Shown: positions 34,310-48,288 of the stretch, in pieces
Numbering within the stretch: the stretch's first letter is position 1
How the letters are laid out: the number at the start of each line of letters is the position of its first letter
NCBI RefSeq assembly: GCF_040054535.1
Contig: NC_090784.1
Location: forward strand, 14,299,501 to 14,363,500
Direction: 5' to 3'
Length of the DNA: 64,000 nt
From: Antennarius striatus
Lineage: Eukaryota > Chordata > Actinopteri > Lophiiformes > Antennariidae
The notes under the pieces: generated by a model
Told to the model about the DNA's origin: nothing
Databases searched by the model: none
What the model saw: the letters and a program-made list of their open reading frames with translations, nothing else
Position numbers and translations under genes: made by a program

Positions 34310-36430
34310 TCCTTATCAAGATGAATTTTCATGTACAATTCGATCAATCTTGTTGGAAAATTTCTATCCACCGTATATCTTAATTATATAGTTCTTTTGA
34401 CTATAAATGCGGAAAATTGTACTGACAGAGAAAACATCAATTGAACGTATATGTGTTTTTCAACAGGCAAAGTGGCCGTGGAATACAGTACCGTACTGTG
34501 ATGTAATAAGTCTTCCACACTTCTGTGTTCTATAGCACCACTTGGTGGCGGCATCATGTCAGGACAACCAAGACAAGCATTTACCCGTTTATTCACATGC
34601 GTTCTTGAGATCAAGAGAACACTTCACACAAGAAAACATAATTTATTTTGAATTATAAAACACATTGTAATTGTCAATATGAATAAGGATGGAGCATTGA
34701 TAGCCATGGTATTAATGAGAAATTTGATTGGATTTGATTGTGCTCACATAACAATGTCATATACCTGTAAATATAGTCGTTAACCGTTCTTGGTTGTCAA
34801 ATCAAGTTCTTGTGACTTCTTGATTTCATTTTAATTTGATTTGTATTCCATTTTTAATCTTATAATAGCTGCAGAATTAAGCATGTTTATAACACGTAAA
34901 AGAAAACATAATCAGATGACCAAAATTATTCTGTGTGTAAACAAGCAGGTATAATCTCAGGCACAAGACACAACTGGTATTAAAAAAAGGTCTGTTAAAC
35001 AATAAACAACACAGCTATGAATGACTTTTAAAACAAATCTGATCTGTTTTAAGATCTGTTTTGTTTAAATCAAAATAATTTCAGTAAGTCGTGCCCTGTT
35101 CTGAAAAAAACCTTTTTATTCGATATAGTAGTTCATATTAAAAATGGGGTAAAATTATATCTCTGGAACATTTAGATCCTTTTAAGGTTAATAAAAATGT
35201 GTTAATTTATTTCAGATAGGTAGGTAGTTAGGTCGGTAGATAGACTTTATGTATTTATTTAATGTAAATTCTTCTTCACTGCATGTTTTTGGTAGCAGGA
35301 GGAAGTCAGAGAGAATCCGCAGAGAACATGTAAACCCCACAGAGAAAATTCATAATTTGGATTTGAACCCAAGACCTACCATAAAATGTATTTAACTCAG
35401 AATATGAATTCTTTAAATAGGACAAGAAGCTGTAGGAATCCTCTGAAAATGTGAAAAAGAATGTGCATCTAAAGATTTCACAAAAGAATAATCTTTTAAT
35501 AGACTTATTATAATGCAATAGTGCCTCATGTTGACTAAAAAGATATTGTTAAAGCAATTCCTAAAACTACTAAGTAATGTAACTCAACCTCCTATCAAAA
35601 GATGTTTAATATAACAACAGGCTGAGAACAATCCCCCCAAAACACAATGGTGCTCACTCTGTGTCACTCACATTATTATCAAGAAAAGACAGTAAATAAG
35701 TTTATACACTAAATGTTTTCATCGACTCATGTTTTCATTGTCTCAATACTTCTTTTTTCATATATTAGGTCAAATCCACAAAAATCTGTTTAGCTTGATG
35801 CCTGAAGTCCTAAATGACAGGGATCATGCCATGACAATCAAAGAAATTGCATTGATTATCCACATAGAAAAAGTAAAAAAGTCTCTCATAAATGCCATGG
35901 CAATAGACAATAGAGAAACTGCAGACGTGTTCTCAGTTGAGGCATTATGTAACACACTTGTTTCTATCTGCACAACAGAAAAGCAAACAGAAGGTTGTGT
36001 GTTTGGTCATTTGGTCTGACCTTAACATTCACCAGCAGTTCTAATCTGTCATTGAATATGTAGCATTACAGAACTGTTTCACAGTCCACCTTATTACACT
36101 GTGTGCGTTGCACTGTGTCTGTCACACTGGAAATTTGTGTGTATTGGGGGATGTACCATATGACTGTGCTTCAAATGATTTTGTGCATTCCCAATAATAC
36201 TCCAAAGGTTGTCTTCTTTCATGTTTGATACTGGGAGGTAAACTGACCCCCTGCAGTATTGGAGATATCCATGTCATGTGCTGTATTACTGATGAAATTA
36301 TTCCTAATGCTAATGCGGGCAACAACAATCTGGCTTCCAAAAAAAAGTACAAACCAAAAGTGTGAATTTTTTCTTTATCACTGACTGAGCATCTATAGCC
36401 ACTTACTGGATTTAACAAATGTACCACAAT
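34310..36430. other. Spacer between dennd3 and slc45a4
   Basis: Mostly AT-rich sequence. A worn SINE-like tail (catgtttttggtagcaggag, gagagaatccgcagagaaca) is visible near 35278-35390. A 96-codon plus-strand reading frame at 35729-36019 does not resemble any protein I recognise; it has an acceptor-like tatattag at its start, so a lone exon cannot be excluded. Confidence 0.4.
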
Positions 36431-36800
36431 GTGTCACGGTTGGGCGTGGGAATGCTGGTGTGTGGCAGGGAGAGGCCAAGCTTGTGGGTGGAGCCACAGC
36501 TTCACACCTGTTGGTCTTCTCCACACCAGAGACACATCCACACACCCGTTCTGATCGTAAAACCTGAACTTGTTTTGGGCTAATGACCAGAAGGTTTTCT
36601 TAGACCGGCTCGATCAGAGCTCGGTGCTGGTTTGTTTTCTGAAGTTTGGTTCCTGTAAGTCTGTTCTCTTTCTCTGCCTTGTTCTCCCTGAGTTTATGTT
36701 AGCATCTTGCCCATGTAGTTTAAGTTTTGGATTCAAGCTATGGACAAGAGTAGTGTCTTTGGTGGTCTGCATTTGGGTCCAAACCCCTCCAGTCGTGACA
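36431..36800 (+). repeat. Solo LTR-like element with TG...CA ends
   Basis: Begins gtgtcacgg and ends cgtgaca, so the outermost bases form a short inverted repeat. It is flanked by CAAT on both sides (36427-36430 and 36801-36804), consistent with a 4-base target duplication. Near the 3' end it has tgcatttgggtcc, shared with the block at 32324-32945. No internal genes. Confidence 0.5.
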
Positions 36801-37067
36801 CAATAAATCTAATCATTAACCCATTTTCCATTTCAACTGTACATTGAATGTATATAACAAAACACCTTATGAAATAATTTGATGGAAAGCTAGCAAAATA
36901 CATCTGCACACAATTTGAAATGAAGAATACAGAATCTAGAATGTAAATGTGTTTCTACGAAATCAGGAATAATTTATTTCAAAAGGTCATTTGAACAATG
37001 CACTACTAGTTGTAACGCCATAATGGGACTAAAAATGTTCATAAAATGAACTGTATTTACAACAAAA

Positions 37068-37412
37068 GTGGAAGGCATCAATTGTTATCTGGAAATCTTA
37101 TGGCATTTAGTAAATGAAATTATAGCATTGAGGTATTTAAGTGACTGGAAGATATACGTCAACCATAAATATCGCAGAGGTCATAAAAGTTTAGAACATG
37201 TTTCAGAATGTGAATGTCCATTCAGTAGAGCAGGTTCAGTGAACTATAACTATATAACTATATGTCACACTGATGCTGCAGAACAATGTAATGTGACAGT
37301 GCCATTCAGAAATGAGACAAAGTGCCTTTGTGTTCAATATGCATTGGCAAAAAAGGCAAACCTGACCAGTTACCATCAAATGGCTGCTTTTTTAATGGCT
37401 TACGTCTGTTGA
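37068..37412 (+). other. Unrecognised 114-codon reading frame
   Basis: Opens with MEGINCYLEIL and is cysteine-rich in its second half (ECECPF, TKCLCVQY) with N-glycosylation-type sequons (NVT, NET). I do not recognise it. It has no signal peptide, lies 330 bases downstream of the slc45a4 stop on the other strand, and may be chance or a decayed element. Confidence 0.2.
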
Positions 37413-37738
37413 TTTAACAATCTACATGTATTGTTTTAGGTTTAAGGGTTAAGGTAGTAACAAGAGTATCCAAACTGAGCTTGTTTCTTTTTCTCAGTTC
37501 TCCATCGAAGAACATAATCAACATTCCTGAAGATGGGATGTCCACTTTGTAACATGATTCCTGTTGTTACTTGTCCCTCTGCTTTCATAAAGGCACAGAC
37601 TTCAAAAGTTTAACTCCCCCACATGATGTGACTTGTGCGTAGGGAGGATGAAGGCCATCAGTTGTTTTTGTGTTAATGTTCAGAGTGATTCACTATCTCT
37701 GTCCTGTTTCCTGTGAGGTTTAGCACAGTTGATTTTGG

Positions 37739-40700
37739 TCACTGGTCTTCGTTTTGGTGTGAATCTTCAGGTGAACCCACCAGATGCTGGTCCTTCTCTG
37801 AAGAGCTGGAATCCATGTCAGGATAAATAACAAGGAAGCAGGCGGCAAGGAAACCAAGGAAGGAGCCTCCAGAGGCCACTGCAGGAATGACACGCACAGT
37901 GCCAACTGCCTCCACCACAGCTCCGAGAGCCGAGGCAACTAAAATCTGGCTGATATAGACCTGGAAATTAAAGTGATAGAAAAATTCAATTGAAATTGTG
38001 CATTATTTTGCTTCGGGATGGATGCCACTCCAAAAAAAAACTTATGTGATGGGATTTAGGGATTTTAATTCCAGTCTGAAATGTGAAAGGATATGAATGC
38101 TCACCTGGCAGGTCAAGATCGCGCAGTCAATGCCAAAACCTCTTCTAGTGTTTGCTGGACTGTGTTGAACATACTGAGGAGATGAGCAGCAAAGGAAAGA
38201 TTGGGCAGTTCTGGTTTTGCGTAGAGTGACATTTTTTTGTGTGGAATGTTGAGATTAAGAGCAACTGCTACAATATTAATACTATGTGAAATACTACTGC
38301 GAGTGCGCCCATATTTAAAAACTACCTAGATAAAACATTTCAATTCAACAACAATTCACTGAATTTATTCAACGGACTTGACTGAAATGCTGACTACAAT
38401 TTGTTGATGGCTTTTTTTGTTTTTGTATGAAGTGGATATAATTCACTGAATACCTGTGTACGTACCTCTTTGATTTCATGGTACTGTCCAAGTAATGCAT
38501 AAGGGCAGTAGGAGATACTCATGGAGATGATGCCCATCCCACTAATCATGATTACGGCAACATAGACATTAGGGAATATGGCCATGACAGCAGTTCCTAA
38601 GGGATATATAACATTTCCTTTTTATATACATGAGACAAATGCAATGGCTCTAAAATCCTCTGTTCTTCATTCTAGTTTTGTCAGATTTTTCTTTCATTGT
38701 GGCAGCTGACCTATTGAAAATCCCAGAGTTCCAACAATGTAGACAACCTTAATGCTCAGATCAAAGTTATCTAGGTACTTCTGAAGGATGGCTGTGTGGA
38801 GAGCAAGAAGGACAAAGACAGAGAGGCTTCAGTTATTGGAGGGGCATGAGAAGCAAGTTAGAAAAGAAAAGTAAACATTCCATTGAGTTTGAATGTCAAA
38901 GTAGAAAGAGTGTTTGCATTTTACCTGAGCAGACAGCAGCAGTTGCAGCGTAGACCACCAAGCCCCAGCAGCCCATCTGCACTCCTCTGTTATAGTTATG
39001 AAACTCTGTAGAATTTGCTGGGGACTGAAAACAGATGGACAACTTCAATAGCTTGACTGTGTCATTGACATAAGTGTCTTTCTATTTGCTATGTGCGACT
39101 TTGTGCAGATGGATTTATTCGTCCCAACCACAATTTTTCTTCTACCATGTGGTCTCTATCCTAAGAAAATTGTCAAATGATACCAGGACAGCTGTCCCTG
39201 ACAACAAGAAATACAAGCATATATTTTTTTTGATCCTTTATGATTAATTATGAGCTGGAAGTGGGAGGTGTCAGTTCAGGAGGTGAACTGACACCTCCCA
39301 CTGCTGAAATGCCCTTGAGCAAGGCCTTGCCCCCTACAAGTTGCTCATTGGAAACACCAGGTCAGAGCTGCTCGCAGCTCTACCTCCAACTCTGTGTGTG
39401 TGTGTGTATGTGTGTGTGTGTGTGTGTGTGGGGGGGTTGTTTGTTTCAGGGGCCTGTGCACACATGTATGCAAAAAATAATTTCCCTAAGGTAACACATA
39501 GGTTTTAAGGAAAATATTATTGCAAAAATCCGCATTGCATAAATCTGAGCAAATGACAATAAATGAACTTTGATATATTGAAGGTGTGTGTTTGTGTGAA
39601 GTAAGCATGGGTGTGTACCGTAGGGTCACCATGATAAATGACTTGCCCCATGAAATCTGTATAAAACACAGCCTCGGCTATAATAGAGAACCAGGTGATG
39701 AGGTGGCACAGACACAATCTCCACAACTGCTTCGGCATCTGTGGAGTGCAAAAAAGAAAAAAAATAAGGTCAATAGCGAAAGGCACACGTGTCCCCTAAA
39801 CTTTTGAAGTGATGTGGCACATTTATGTTCAAGACATTTTTAATTTACTTCACCCTCAACATGGACAACCAGAGCAGTCGAACAGTTGTACTGGTGTCTG
39901 TCTCTCCATCAGAGTCTAAGCCATCTGATGACAGACTGCTGGCTGACAGTAGTAAGTCCCGTCTGTCTGAACGCAGCTGGAGGTCTGTCAAATCGTTTAG
40001 ACTACGAGAGGTGGTGATTGGCTGAGGGCTCCCGTGTGCAGCCCGCTGCAGTCGATAACGTTGTGATCCAACTCGTCCATAGTAAGAGAAAGTAAAGGAG
40101 GGCTGGAGTGGAATACAAAGATCAGATCTTTTGCATTTGCAGAAATTAAATATGGTGTCAACTATTAGTAATCGATTATTAACTATTAAAGAAATCACCC
40201 ATAAAACAGTAAATGTAGCTGTACTTGTCTGTAAAAGGTGGGCGCGTGCGATCGAGACAAAACAGAGCTGTTGGAGGGGCGGTCTGTCAGTCTAGTGGAG
40301 GCATGGGCTTTCCTTTCACTGGAGAGCGCTGAAGAGGACAGATCAGTACTGGCACCTGTAGTCTTGACCTGCCGACACAGGAGACATGTCAAAACATTTG
40401 AAACCATGGGTTTTTGCTCCGTACGTTGAACAACAATCAATTATCAAACACTTCTTTGACACTGACACTTGATTTCATTTCAGTCTGCTATAGCAATATA
40501 ACTTTAAAATAACAAAGGCAACATCTACCATTGTAGCAGCTGATTTTCTTTGTCTTTTAGGAATTGAGTTCTCAAAGACAGTGATCTGTAGCTGAGGTGA
40601 GGTTTTTATAGGGCCCTTAAGCCCAGAAACCACAGGATTTTCTGACTCTAAGAATGTCATCGCTTCAGTGAGATTGGGCGCTCCACCAGGAGGTGACGAG

Positions 40701-43700
40701 GACCCAGCACTGCGTTCTGACGGCTTGAAAACATCCAGATCTCCCTGCATCTCTTGAAGGAAGTGATGCTCCCCAGGCAGAAAAAACTGAAAACCTGGAT
40801 GGAGATCATGATCCAATTTGATGGTAGTATCTGGCAAAGCCAAAACCGAATCACTTTTACTCCGTACTTGCTCTGCATCCAGCAGGTATTTTTTCATGTA
40901 CACATGATCAGGTCCATTGTCTCCTTGCGCCTGGGGTTCAAAGGCATCCTCCTCTGTGATCACATCTAGTAGAGGTGGAGTGTGGCCTCTGGGTCTAAGA
41001 GACGATTGGCTGCTTGTCTCCTCGTTTCCTATTGCTTTAAGCTCGTTGGAAGGAATAAAACGTTGCTCGGGGATAGAGAGCATGTGCAGTGCGACAGAGA
41101 CAATGAAGATGATGCCTGCAAACATGAAGAGGACCTGTTCCTGTGATTTAAATGCTTGTCCCAGAGCTGTGCCAGTCCAGTCTAGTCCACCCAGCATGTA
41201 ACCCACTGCTCCACCCAGCCCTGGAGAAGTAAACATGCATACAGTTCATGTCAACTATGCACAGCGGAAGCAACTAAAGGCAGTTATCCAAAACGATACT
41301 GTCCATACTATATACAGCAAAAAGCATTTCCAAAAGTTATGTCATTTTGCTCTCATATCTTACCAGCAGAGAAAGCATGAATATTCAGGACCATATCTTG
41401 CTCTTCTGTGTCGGCAACATCAAGAAGGTAAGCTCTGATTGGTCCCTCAGAAGCATCAGCACTAAAGTCCAGCACAACCACACCTAAAACAGTGAGGACG
41501 ATGCCAATTGTCTGGTTGCCGGGTTTATCACCAACAGAAAGGCCTGATCATAAAAACACATATACAGATGTAGTTAAAAAGTAATTTCATAACTTTCAAG
41601 TGGTCATCTTAACCCAAACCTCCTACTCACCTATTAATGATCCATTTAAAAACAGCGCCACACCAAGGAGCACACCAACGCATAGCCCCAGAATGAACGG
41701 TCTTCTCCGGCCCCATTTCAGAGTACAACGGTCGCTGGTCGTGCCGATCAAAGGAGTGAAGAGGAGACCAAGGATAGGACTGAGGAACCAGGTCAAACTG
41801 TAATATTGCTCAGGAAGACCTAGAAAACACAAAGGTAGTTGCTTCACTATAATGCATTAAATCAGTCTATTAGGACCTGTGTAAATTACACAGATTTTGT
41901 TACATGTTAGTTACGTGATTAATGTATTTCAACAATAAATTCATTTCAGGCAGAAGTTTGATTAAAGAACATATTAACATTTTAAAGGCCATAATTTCAA
42001 GCTGTGCTACTTCTGAATTATTTGCTTTATTAAGTTTTGGCAGAAATTCTTGAACATAGAGCTTAAGAAAATAAAGCACATTGTAAGGTAATCAACAAAC
42101 AAGTAATACTTATTTACTGATGGTGTTCAAACACTTAATGAACAGTAAATGCAAATAAGAGAAAATAATCCAAATCTGTTCAATACAGAGGAGGTGAATC
42201 ACATACACGCTGATCTTTGATGATGACATTTTCCCTCTTTAGGGTAACTTGTAATTATTTAATGTTATTATAACCCTGTGTCCAACTAGGGTTAACTGAA
42301 GATCCCTTTCCCACATGAAGCAAGACATGAATAAAACTTGTTCTTTTATGCAGAAATACTATTTAATGTTGATTTTAAAATATCAGATTACACATATGCT
42401 TTTCACTTCACAAGTTCAAGTGTTTAACATTTTTACATCAAACTTGTGTTAAATGACCATGGAATCATGATTATTTTCTTGGTGTCCTGAATTAAATTAT
42501 TTATGTTGAGTGCAATTCAAGTGTATTATTTGAAAGTGTGCACATCCAACTGTTGGAATCAAAAGAAAACACATTTCGGGATGAATCTCCTTTCTGAATT
42601 ACCGATACAAGGCTCTTTGAAATGAATTATAAGTTTGTAATGACTTACTCATTTGTTCTGCTTGGATTTTTTTCCCCATCTTAGTGCAAACATGATCATT
42701 GTATTAACATAGCATTCCTTTTTTCTTCATGTATGAACTTGCCACACTCACATACATAGGTGACAAGACCATTCAGATAATAAAGGAGCCTGTTACAACA
42801 GAGAAGACGGAGGTATGCAAAACTCAGCCAGGAAAGTGATGAAATCACCGACAACCGATTCTGTTAACTACTGCTTCTGTTAGATGAACAAAATCCTGAT
42901 TTTAATCTCCTAATGAAGAAGGGGACGCTTACCTTCAATGTACAAACCTAGTGTTCATTCATCTGGCTATGTGAGCTGGCTGTTTCTCACAGGAACAAGT
43001 TCCCCAATCTGCCTTGCCCTGCTCATGCCTTCCTTCTCCATAAAGTCAACAAAGCAGGATGACCCTCATGCATTTGGGAGAATGTTACTTTCAAAAGTGT
43101 TGTTCTTCCTCGGTCTTTCCCATCACTATTCAATCCCTCTTTTCTTAATGGGTCTCTAGATTTAGAGTGCCTGAAATCTTGTTTTTGTGTCAAGGAGTGT
43201 AACCCAAAACATGAAGTAATCTTTCTACAAATGAAATGTACTGTATTTGTCCTTCACATAAACAAGGAAACACATGTGATCAAATTCCTGTGACTGGTTT
43301 CATATTATTCCACTGAGCCTCAAGAGGAGATCTTTTTCTTCTTTGTCTTGTTTTCCTTTCGGCTTTTCCCTTCAGGGCTCGCCACAGTAAATCAATTGCC
43401 TCCATCTAACCCTGTCATCTAATCCTGTATTAGGAGATAATCTGCTAATATATTGCATATTACTTGGAAACACTGATATAAACAGTGCAGGATTATTTCT
43501 TTTCATAAAGTGCAATCAGGTCTGCATATATTTAGCAGCGCTGAAATGTACTGTATATTATAATGTCCACATGTCTGATAAAGATGAAACAGAGAGTCAT
43601 TACAATTTAAGAGAGAGAGACTTTGGGGTGCAAAACAAAACTTCATCGGTAAAGATATGATGGGATTAAGAGAAAGACTGGAGATCTGGAGGGTCAGATT

Positions 43701-45847
43701 CTAATGAAACGACCCTCATAAGATGAAATGGTCTGAGGAGGTTGACAATAGCAAGCATGTTTCAGATAAACCTCAAAATCTTAACACAAGTTTTCTCTTC
43801 CACAGTCAAAATATTTAATTGAAATCTGTTACAAACTTGAATGACACAAAAAAACATTATTCAGGTGTTGAGCTCCTATGGGACAGATCTCAAGTCAATC
43901 AGGCACACATAATTAGAAGGAGTTTGGTAAGAATTAAAATTCACAATGATGATAAAAAACAAAAAAAGAAACCAAAAGAGCAACAACAAAATAAATCCCA
44001 ATTAATTTGTCAAAAGTAAAAACTTCCAGTGTCATATGGGTGTACTGTAGTTCTTGACTTGAATTAATACAAAATTTTGCTCTTCTAGTTGAAACATATG
44101 GCACATTTTTGGAATATTTACAGGTGCTACTAATCACAAGCAGTCCTGTAGTCTTTCTCAGATCATGTTGGTTAGCGTGTTTGATCGGCAAACCAATTTT
44201 TTTTTTTATCTTGGCCTTTCAACTCTAACTTCCTCTTTATCCATGAGAATCAAGAGTCACTGAATTTTGCCACGATGATGTCTTCACAGCAGGCTAGCCA
44301 GCCAACACAAAGTTTGTACCATCAGTATTGAAGTTGTAACACCTTCCTGCCACAGGCATAACATTCAAGAGCCATCTCCTTCTCTGCCCCAGACTACAAC
44401 TTTCACAATATTCCACAGAAATCCATTTGAAGCTTTCTGAGTTATTTCACTTACAATTCCACATGCAAACACAGACTAATAGGTCAGTAAAGTAATAGGT
44501 CAGAAATTTAAATGGTTCTGAGTAAAGTATTGTCACAAAAGGCTTCAATCCTGAATTTAAGGAACAAGATCCAAACAATCAGCACATGAACTGATCTTTT
44601 TATCAATGTATCTGCCTCTTTTCTTTTAACATAATTAAGTTTAAGTACTTCAAACCAACTATCCTGTGCCCCAATGTTATCACATTATTAATTCATTCAT
44701 TTTTTATACCCACTTTTCATCCGCTGTCACGGGTGCTGTAGCCTATCCCAGCAGACTGAGGACTGAGACAGGGGACACTCCGGGCACGACGCCAGTGCAC
44801 CATGGAACCCAATATATACACAGACGATCACAAACACATACTCACACCTAAGGACAATTTCATACTGGCCAATTTGCCTGAAGTGCATGTTTTTGGAGGT
44901 GGGAGAAAGCCGGAGAGAATCCACACAGACACGCGGACAACATGCAAACTCCACCCACTGTGCCTCCATGCCGCATGTTATCACATTATGGTGCAGCTAA
45001 TTTCTAACAAGTTCATCTAATTTCTAATAACCTTTTCATTCCAGCCTTGGAGTTATAAAATTTTTTAAAAACAAATCTTGCCAAGAAACACCGCAGACTT
45101 AGTCAAAATTTAACTCATGGTAGTTTCCACAGATTAGTGACATAATAATATGGGTTATCAATTCACTGACTAAGCTGATTAATCAGTGCTGAAAGAACCT
45201 TCTCAATACCTACCGTCCTTGAAAAGCCAAAGTCCTTTGCCTTTTAGCAGTTACACTAAACGAAAAGGGTAAAAAAAATTCAGAAATATCTTTCTTGTAA
45301 TATTGTGAATAGGGAGGGAAACTGAGGGGCTGCAATGTGCTGTGTTAGACATTCTCGTCATACCTAACCAGGGCAGCAAGCCTTTGTTTCATTTCTGCTA
45401 TGGTGGCAATCCTGCATCTAAAAAAATAACCCCCGGTTATGGAGGTTGCTGTTGACAACAGGTTAAACAACGCAGAGTACAGTCAGAGAAATACTGATGG
45501 TAATACTGTGACAACTTAACAAAATTTGTTTAACAGTGAAAAGCAAGAGTGTGTGTCCAGTACGTCTATACTGTATGACTGTAATGCATCTCCTTACCTA
45601 TCTGCAGCAGCACTGGCGTCACCAGGGCAGTCTCCATGGCGTAGCAGAACTCACGTCCAAACATAATGGCTCCATGCATTACCCAGCGTTGCAGAGGGAT
45701 CCGTACACCACTGGCCTCCTCCTCCAATTCTTTCTCACCACCACTTTCCTCTGCTACTTCACTGTATTTACTTGTCCCTGGAAGACCAGAAGCCTCCTCT
45801 TCTGATTTTCCTTCCATTACACTCTTGTTTGCTTTCAGAGGAACCAT
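37739..45847 (-). CDS. slc45a4: Solute carrier family 45 member 4
   Basis: Twelve-helix MFS transporter of the H+-coupled sucrose-transporter-like SLC45 family; the mammalian protein has been reported to carry sugars and, more recently, polyamines. Coding exons in gene order: 45598-45847, 41631-41819, 41364-41543, 40529-41220, 40225-40368, 39854-40102, 39619-39738, 38925-39024, 38711-38791, 38466-38596, 38105-38173, 37739-37960. They join in one frame to 808 codons, close to human. Start ATG at 45847 ([10 protein letters not shown]). Seen: [21 protein letters not shown] in helix 1, family motif [10 protein letters not shown] near residue 120, [18 protein letters not shown], a long cytosolic loop (exons 4-6) with RSKSDS and [12 protein letters not shown], then helices 7-12 ([36 protein letters not shown]). 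The tail after the last helix is short and acidic. No breaks. Confidence 0.96.
39240..39430 (+). repeat. Dispersed repeat plus (GT)n in slc45a4 intron 7
   Basis: Contains the palindrome gtcagttcaggaggtgaactgac, a relative of the 28378 repeat (cccttgagcaaggcc), and a (GT)n run at 39393-39430 with one A interruption. Confidence 0.6.
43340..43425 (-). mobile_element. RTE LINE 3' tail fragment
   Basis: tttcctttcggcttttccct, ggctcgccacagtaaatcaa and cctccatctaaccctgtc match the 3' ends of the RTE copies at 7846, 12060 and 49440. Only about 85 bases remain. Confidence 0.7.
44694..44970 (-). repeat. SINE copy in slc45a4 intron 1
   Basis: Shares ggggacactccgggcacgac, gccagtgcacc, ccggagagaatccacacaga and aacatgcaaactccac with the SINE at 31730-32072; the tRNA-like head is missing here. 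Same strand as slc45a4. Confidence 0.65.
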
Positions 45848-45859
45848 TTAATTGGCTTA

Positions 45860-48270
45860 ATGGTCTCTATTAGTATTAGACTTGATTCTAGAAGCTCTAC
45901 TATAAAAATAGAACTGTATTTTTTTCTTTTATATAAAAAGAACAGAACATCCGTGGATATCATCTGGTCACCCACTGTGTAAGAAAAAAAAAAAATCCAG
46001 AAAGATTAATCAGTGAGTATTTTTTGCTAAGGAAGGATTCAAATAATTGCAAATGAGTGAAAATCAACCAGGAATCATCACCATAATGGAATTCATATGT
46101 ACAAAAAACCTACCAGAGTTTTAAAACCCATCATGCTTACATATGAAAACCAACAGCTCAGCGACAGTATTCCTCAGTCTGGGAAGCACAAGTTCATGTT
46201 CACACATTCAGGAAGAGCAGAGAAGTTCAGCACAATTCCAGAGGTATTCAGAGGGAGGGACAGGGAGAAGGAGGAGAGGTAGGAAAAAGGGGTGGCAATA
46301 TAGCTTAGGCCATGTGTTACCTTTGTGGAAGGCTGGGGAATGAGTTAGAGTGGGTCTAAGAACATGCCTGCAGTCGCTGCACAATATATTTTGGATATTA
46401 TTTGCATGCACTATTTGGATTGTGTAAACTTGCAGCATTGGTCAACAGATGTCTGTTTGTCTGTACATGCGTGTGTTTTTATCTATGTAAGTACAACTCC
46501 ACACATGCCAGGATCAAATCTTGTGGAAAATGTTTGACCAACCATCTAGACAAATAGTGTTACACAGTTAAACGATCTAAAACTATGCAATATGGTATTG
46601 CTGCAATGAGAACAGTCCTAATCTTTACTAATGTTATAAATTTGTGTTTATATTCTACATGTGCTGACAGATAAAGCACATCTTTTATTATTCTTTATGT
46701 GGAACACTGCAATGCTCCCTTTAGAAAACTTGTTTGAACCCAGCTGAATCTTACAACAGGAAACAAAATGATAGCTGAAGAAGACTGCCGGCCAATCTTG
46801 AAGTTTATAGATGTAAGACATACAATAAAACTGAACACAGGAACAAAAGATAAAGGAATTTTGCGACACATAACCTACGGTTGTAAAATTTAATCATTTT
46901 CATTCATGGAGTTTTTGGAGAAAGTTGAACTCTGTAAAGTTGAACAGCTGTAATCAGACTTGTTAATCCTTAAACTCTGTAAATTTAAAGCTACCGGTAG
47001 GATGAAGAAATCCTGGGTAGGAAATCAACGTATCATAAAACAACGGCGGTTGCACAATGGAGTAAAAGTACGGATTAGTCTGACTCGTTCTCTCTCGTAT
47101 TTGCTCGGACTGTCACCTTACATACGTTTTACAGTATAGTAATGTACAGTAACGTACAGGTAAACAAAACAATTAATGTTCCAAATCTCTCTCCACGTAT
47201 CCCAAAACAGTCCTGTGTACATTTATGTCGTGATTACACGTTGATAGCGCTGGATAGTCGCTGGAATGTGTAATGTATCATGGAATGTGAGTCGGTTAGG
47301 ACTGGTTTCGCTAAAGGCTTACCTGATCGACATAACCATTATATCGTCTATTTAAAATATACAACAACGATTGATAACCGTCGCAGATGGCGCACACCTG
47401 AGCATTTTCATGCTAACACTGACAGGTGTGGCTAACGTTACCTCACACTTTGTTTAGCTAATAAAATAGACAGCTAATGTCAAATAAAGATAGAGAAAAA
47501 CATTTATAATTTATAAGATAAACAGATGAAACATACCTAAAATGTTGCTCCGCTATTATAAGTAAAATAAGCTCCACATGATGAAGGCTATATTCTCTAT
47601 AACGTGTATAACGTGATAATAGTGGGCACGGATAAGCGATCTGGCTAACCTTTGGCAACTACAGCACGCGTCAATCTCATTGGTTTCCACAGTAACAGAG
47701 AGGGGCGTGGCCATCAAAGGAGACGTGCGTCATTAATATGATCGCTCAGGGGACAGGGAATAACAACATCCAAACACTCATTTATTTTATAGTGATATTT
47801 ACCATCCTACAAATATTACTAAATGTAATGTTGTAACTAATGGTAAAAAAAAAGCCTCAATAACAACAACAATAATAATAAAAAATAATAATAATAATAA
47901 CAACAACAATAATAGTGTATTAACAAATTGAGTAATGTGGAATTTAACTTTAAAGTTATTGGTAATACGTAATAGTTTTCAAAACTCCATTCATCAAACT
48001 TAAACTTTAAATGCTTACACCTAGTATAACTTATAAATGAAGTACCAAACAGAAGTGGTCTATCTAACATATAAAAGCTATCATTTTAAGAAAATCAGGC
48101 GAATCTTATCCCATTAAAACGAGTCAAGACAGTCCAAGTACCAGGTTTGATGTATAAAGTAAATACTCACTACCCATACTAGTGTCTCCTTCATGCACTT
48201 AACATGCAATTAGAGGTTGTATTCACTGTTGATGAAACCAGACTGACACCAGTTTTACTTTACAGGACAC
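45860..48270. other. Upstream region of slc45a4 and spacer to gpr20
   Basis: On the minus strand a donor (GTAAGC, plus 47317-47322) and a CCAAT plus GC-box cluster near 47679-47710 make 47300-47710 a candidate for the slc45a4 promoter and untranslated first exon. An AAT/AAC-rich microsatellite lies at 47865-47915. No other coding sequence is seen. Confidence 0.35.
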
Positions 48271-48282
48271 TCTGTTAAATGT

Positions 48283-48288
48283 TTTATT
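48283..48288 (-). terminator. gpr20: Candidate polyadenylation signal of gpr20
   Basis: AATAAA on the minus strand about 570 bases beyond the gpr20 stop. It is the best-placed hexamer I noticed, but position is the only support. Confidence 0.35.

Larger units (their letters stand above)
41820..45597. other. slc45a4 intron 1, repeat-bearing
   Basis: A 3.8 kb intron. Besides the RTE tail at 43340-43425 and the SINE copy at 44694-44970 it is AT-rich with no recognisable exon. A 73-codon frame at 42938-43159 has no similarity I can name. Confidence 0.6.
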
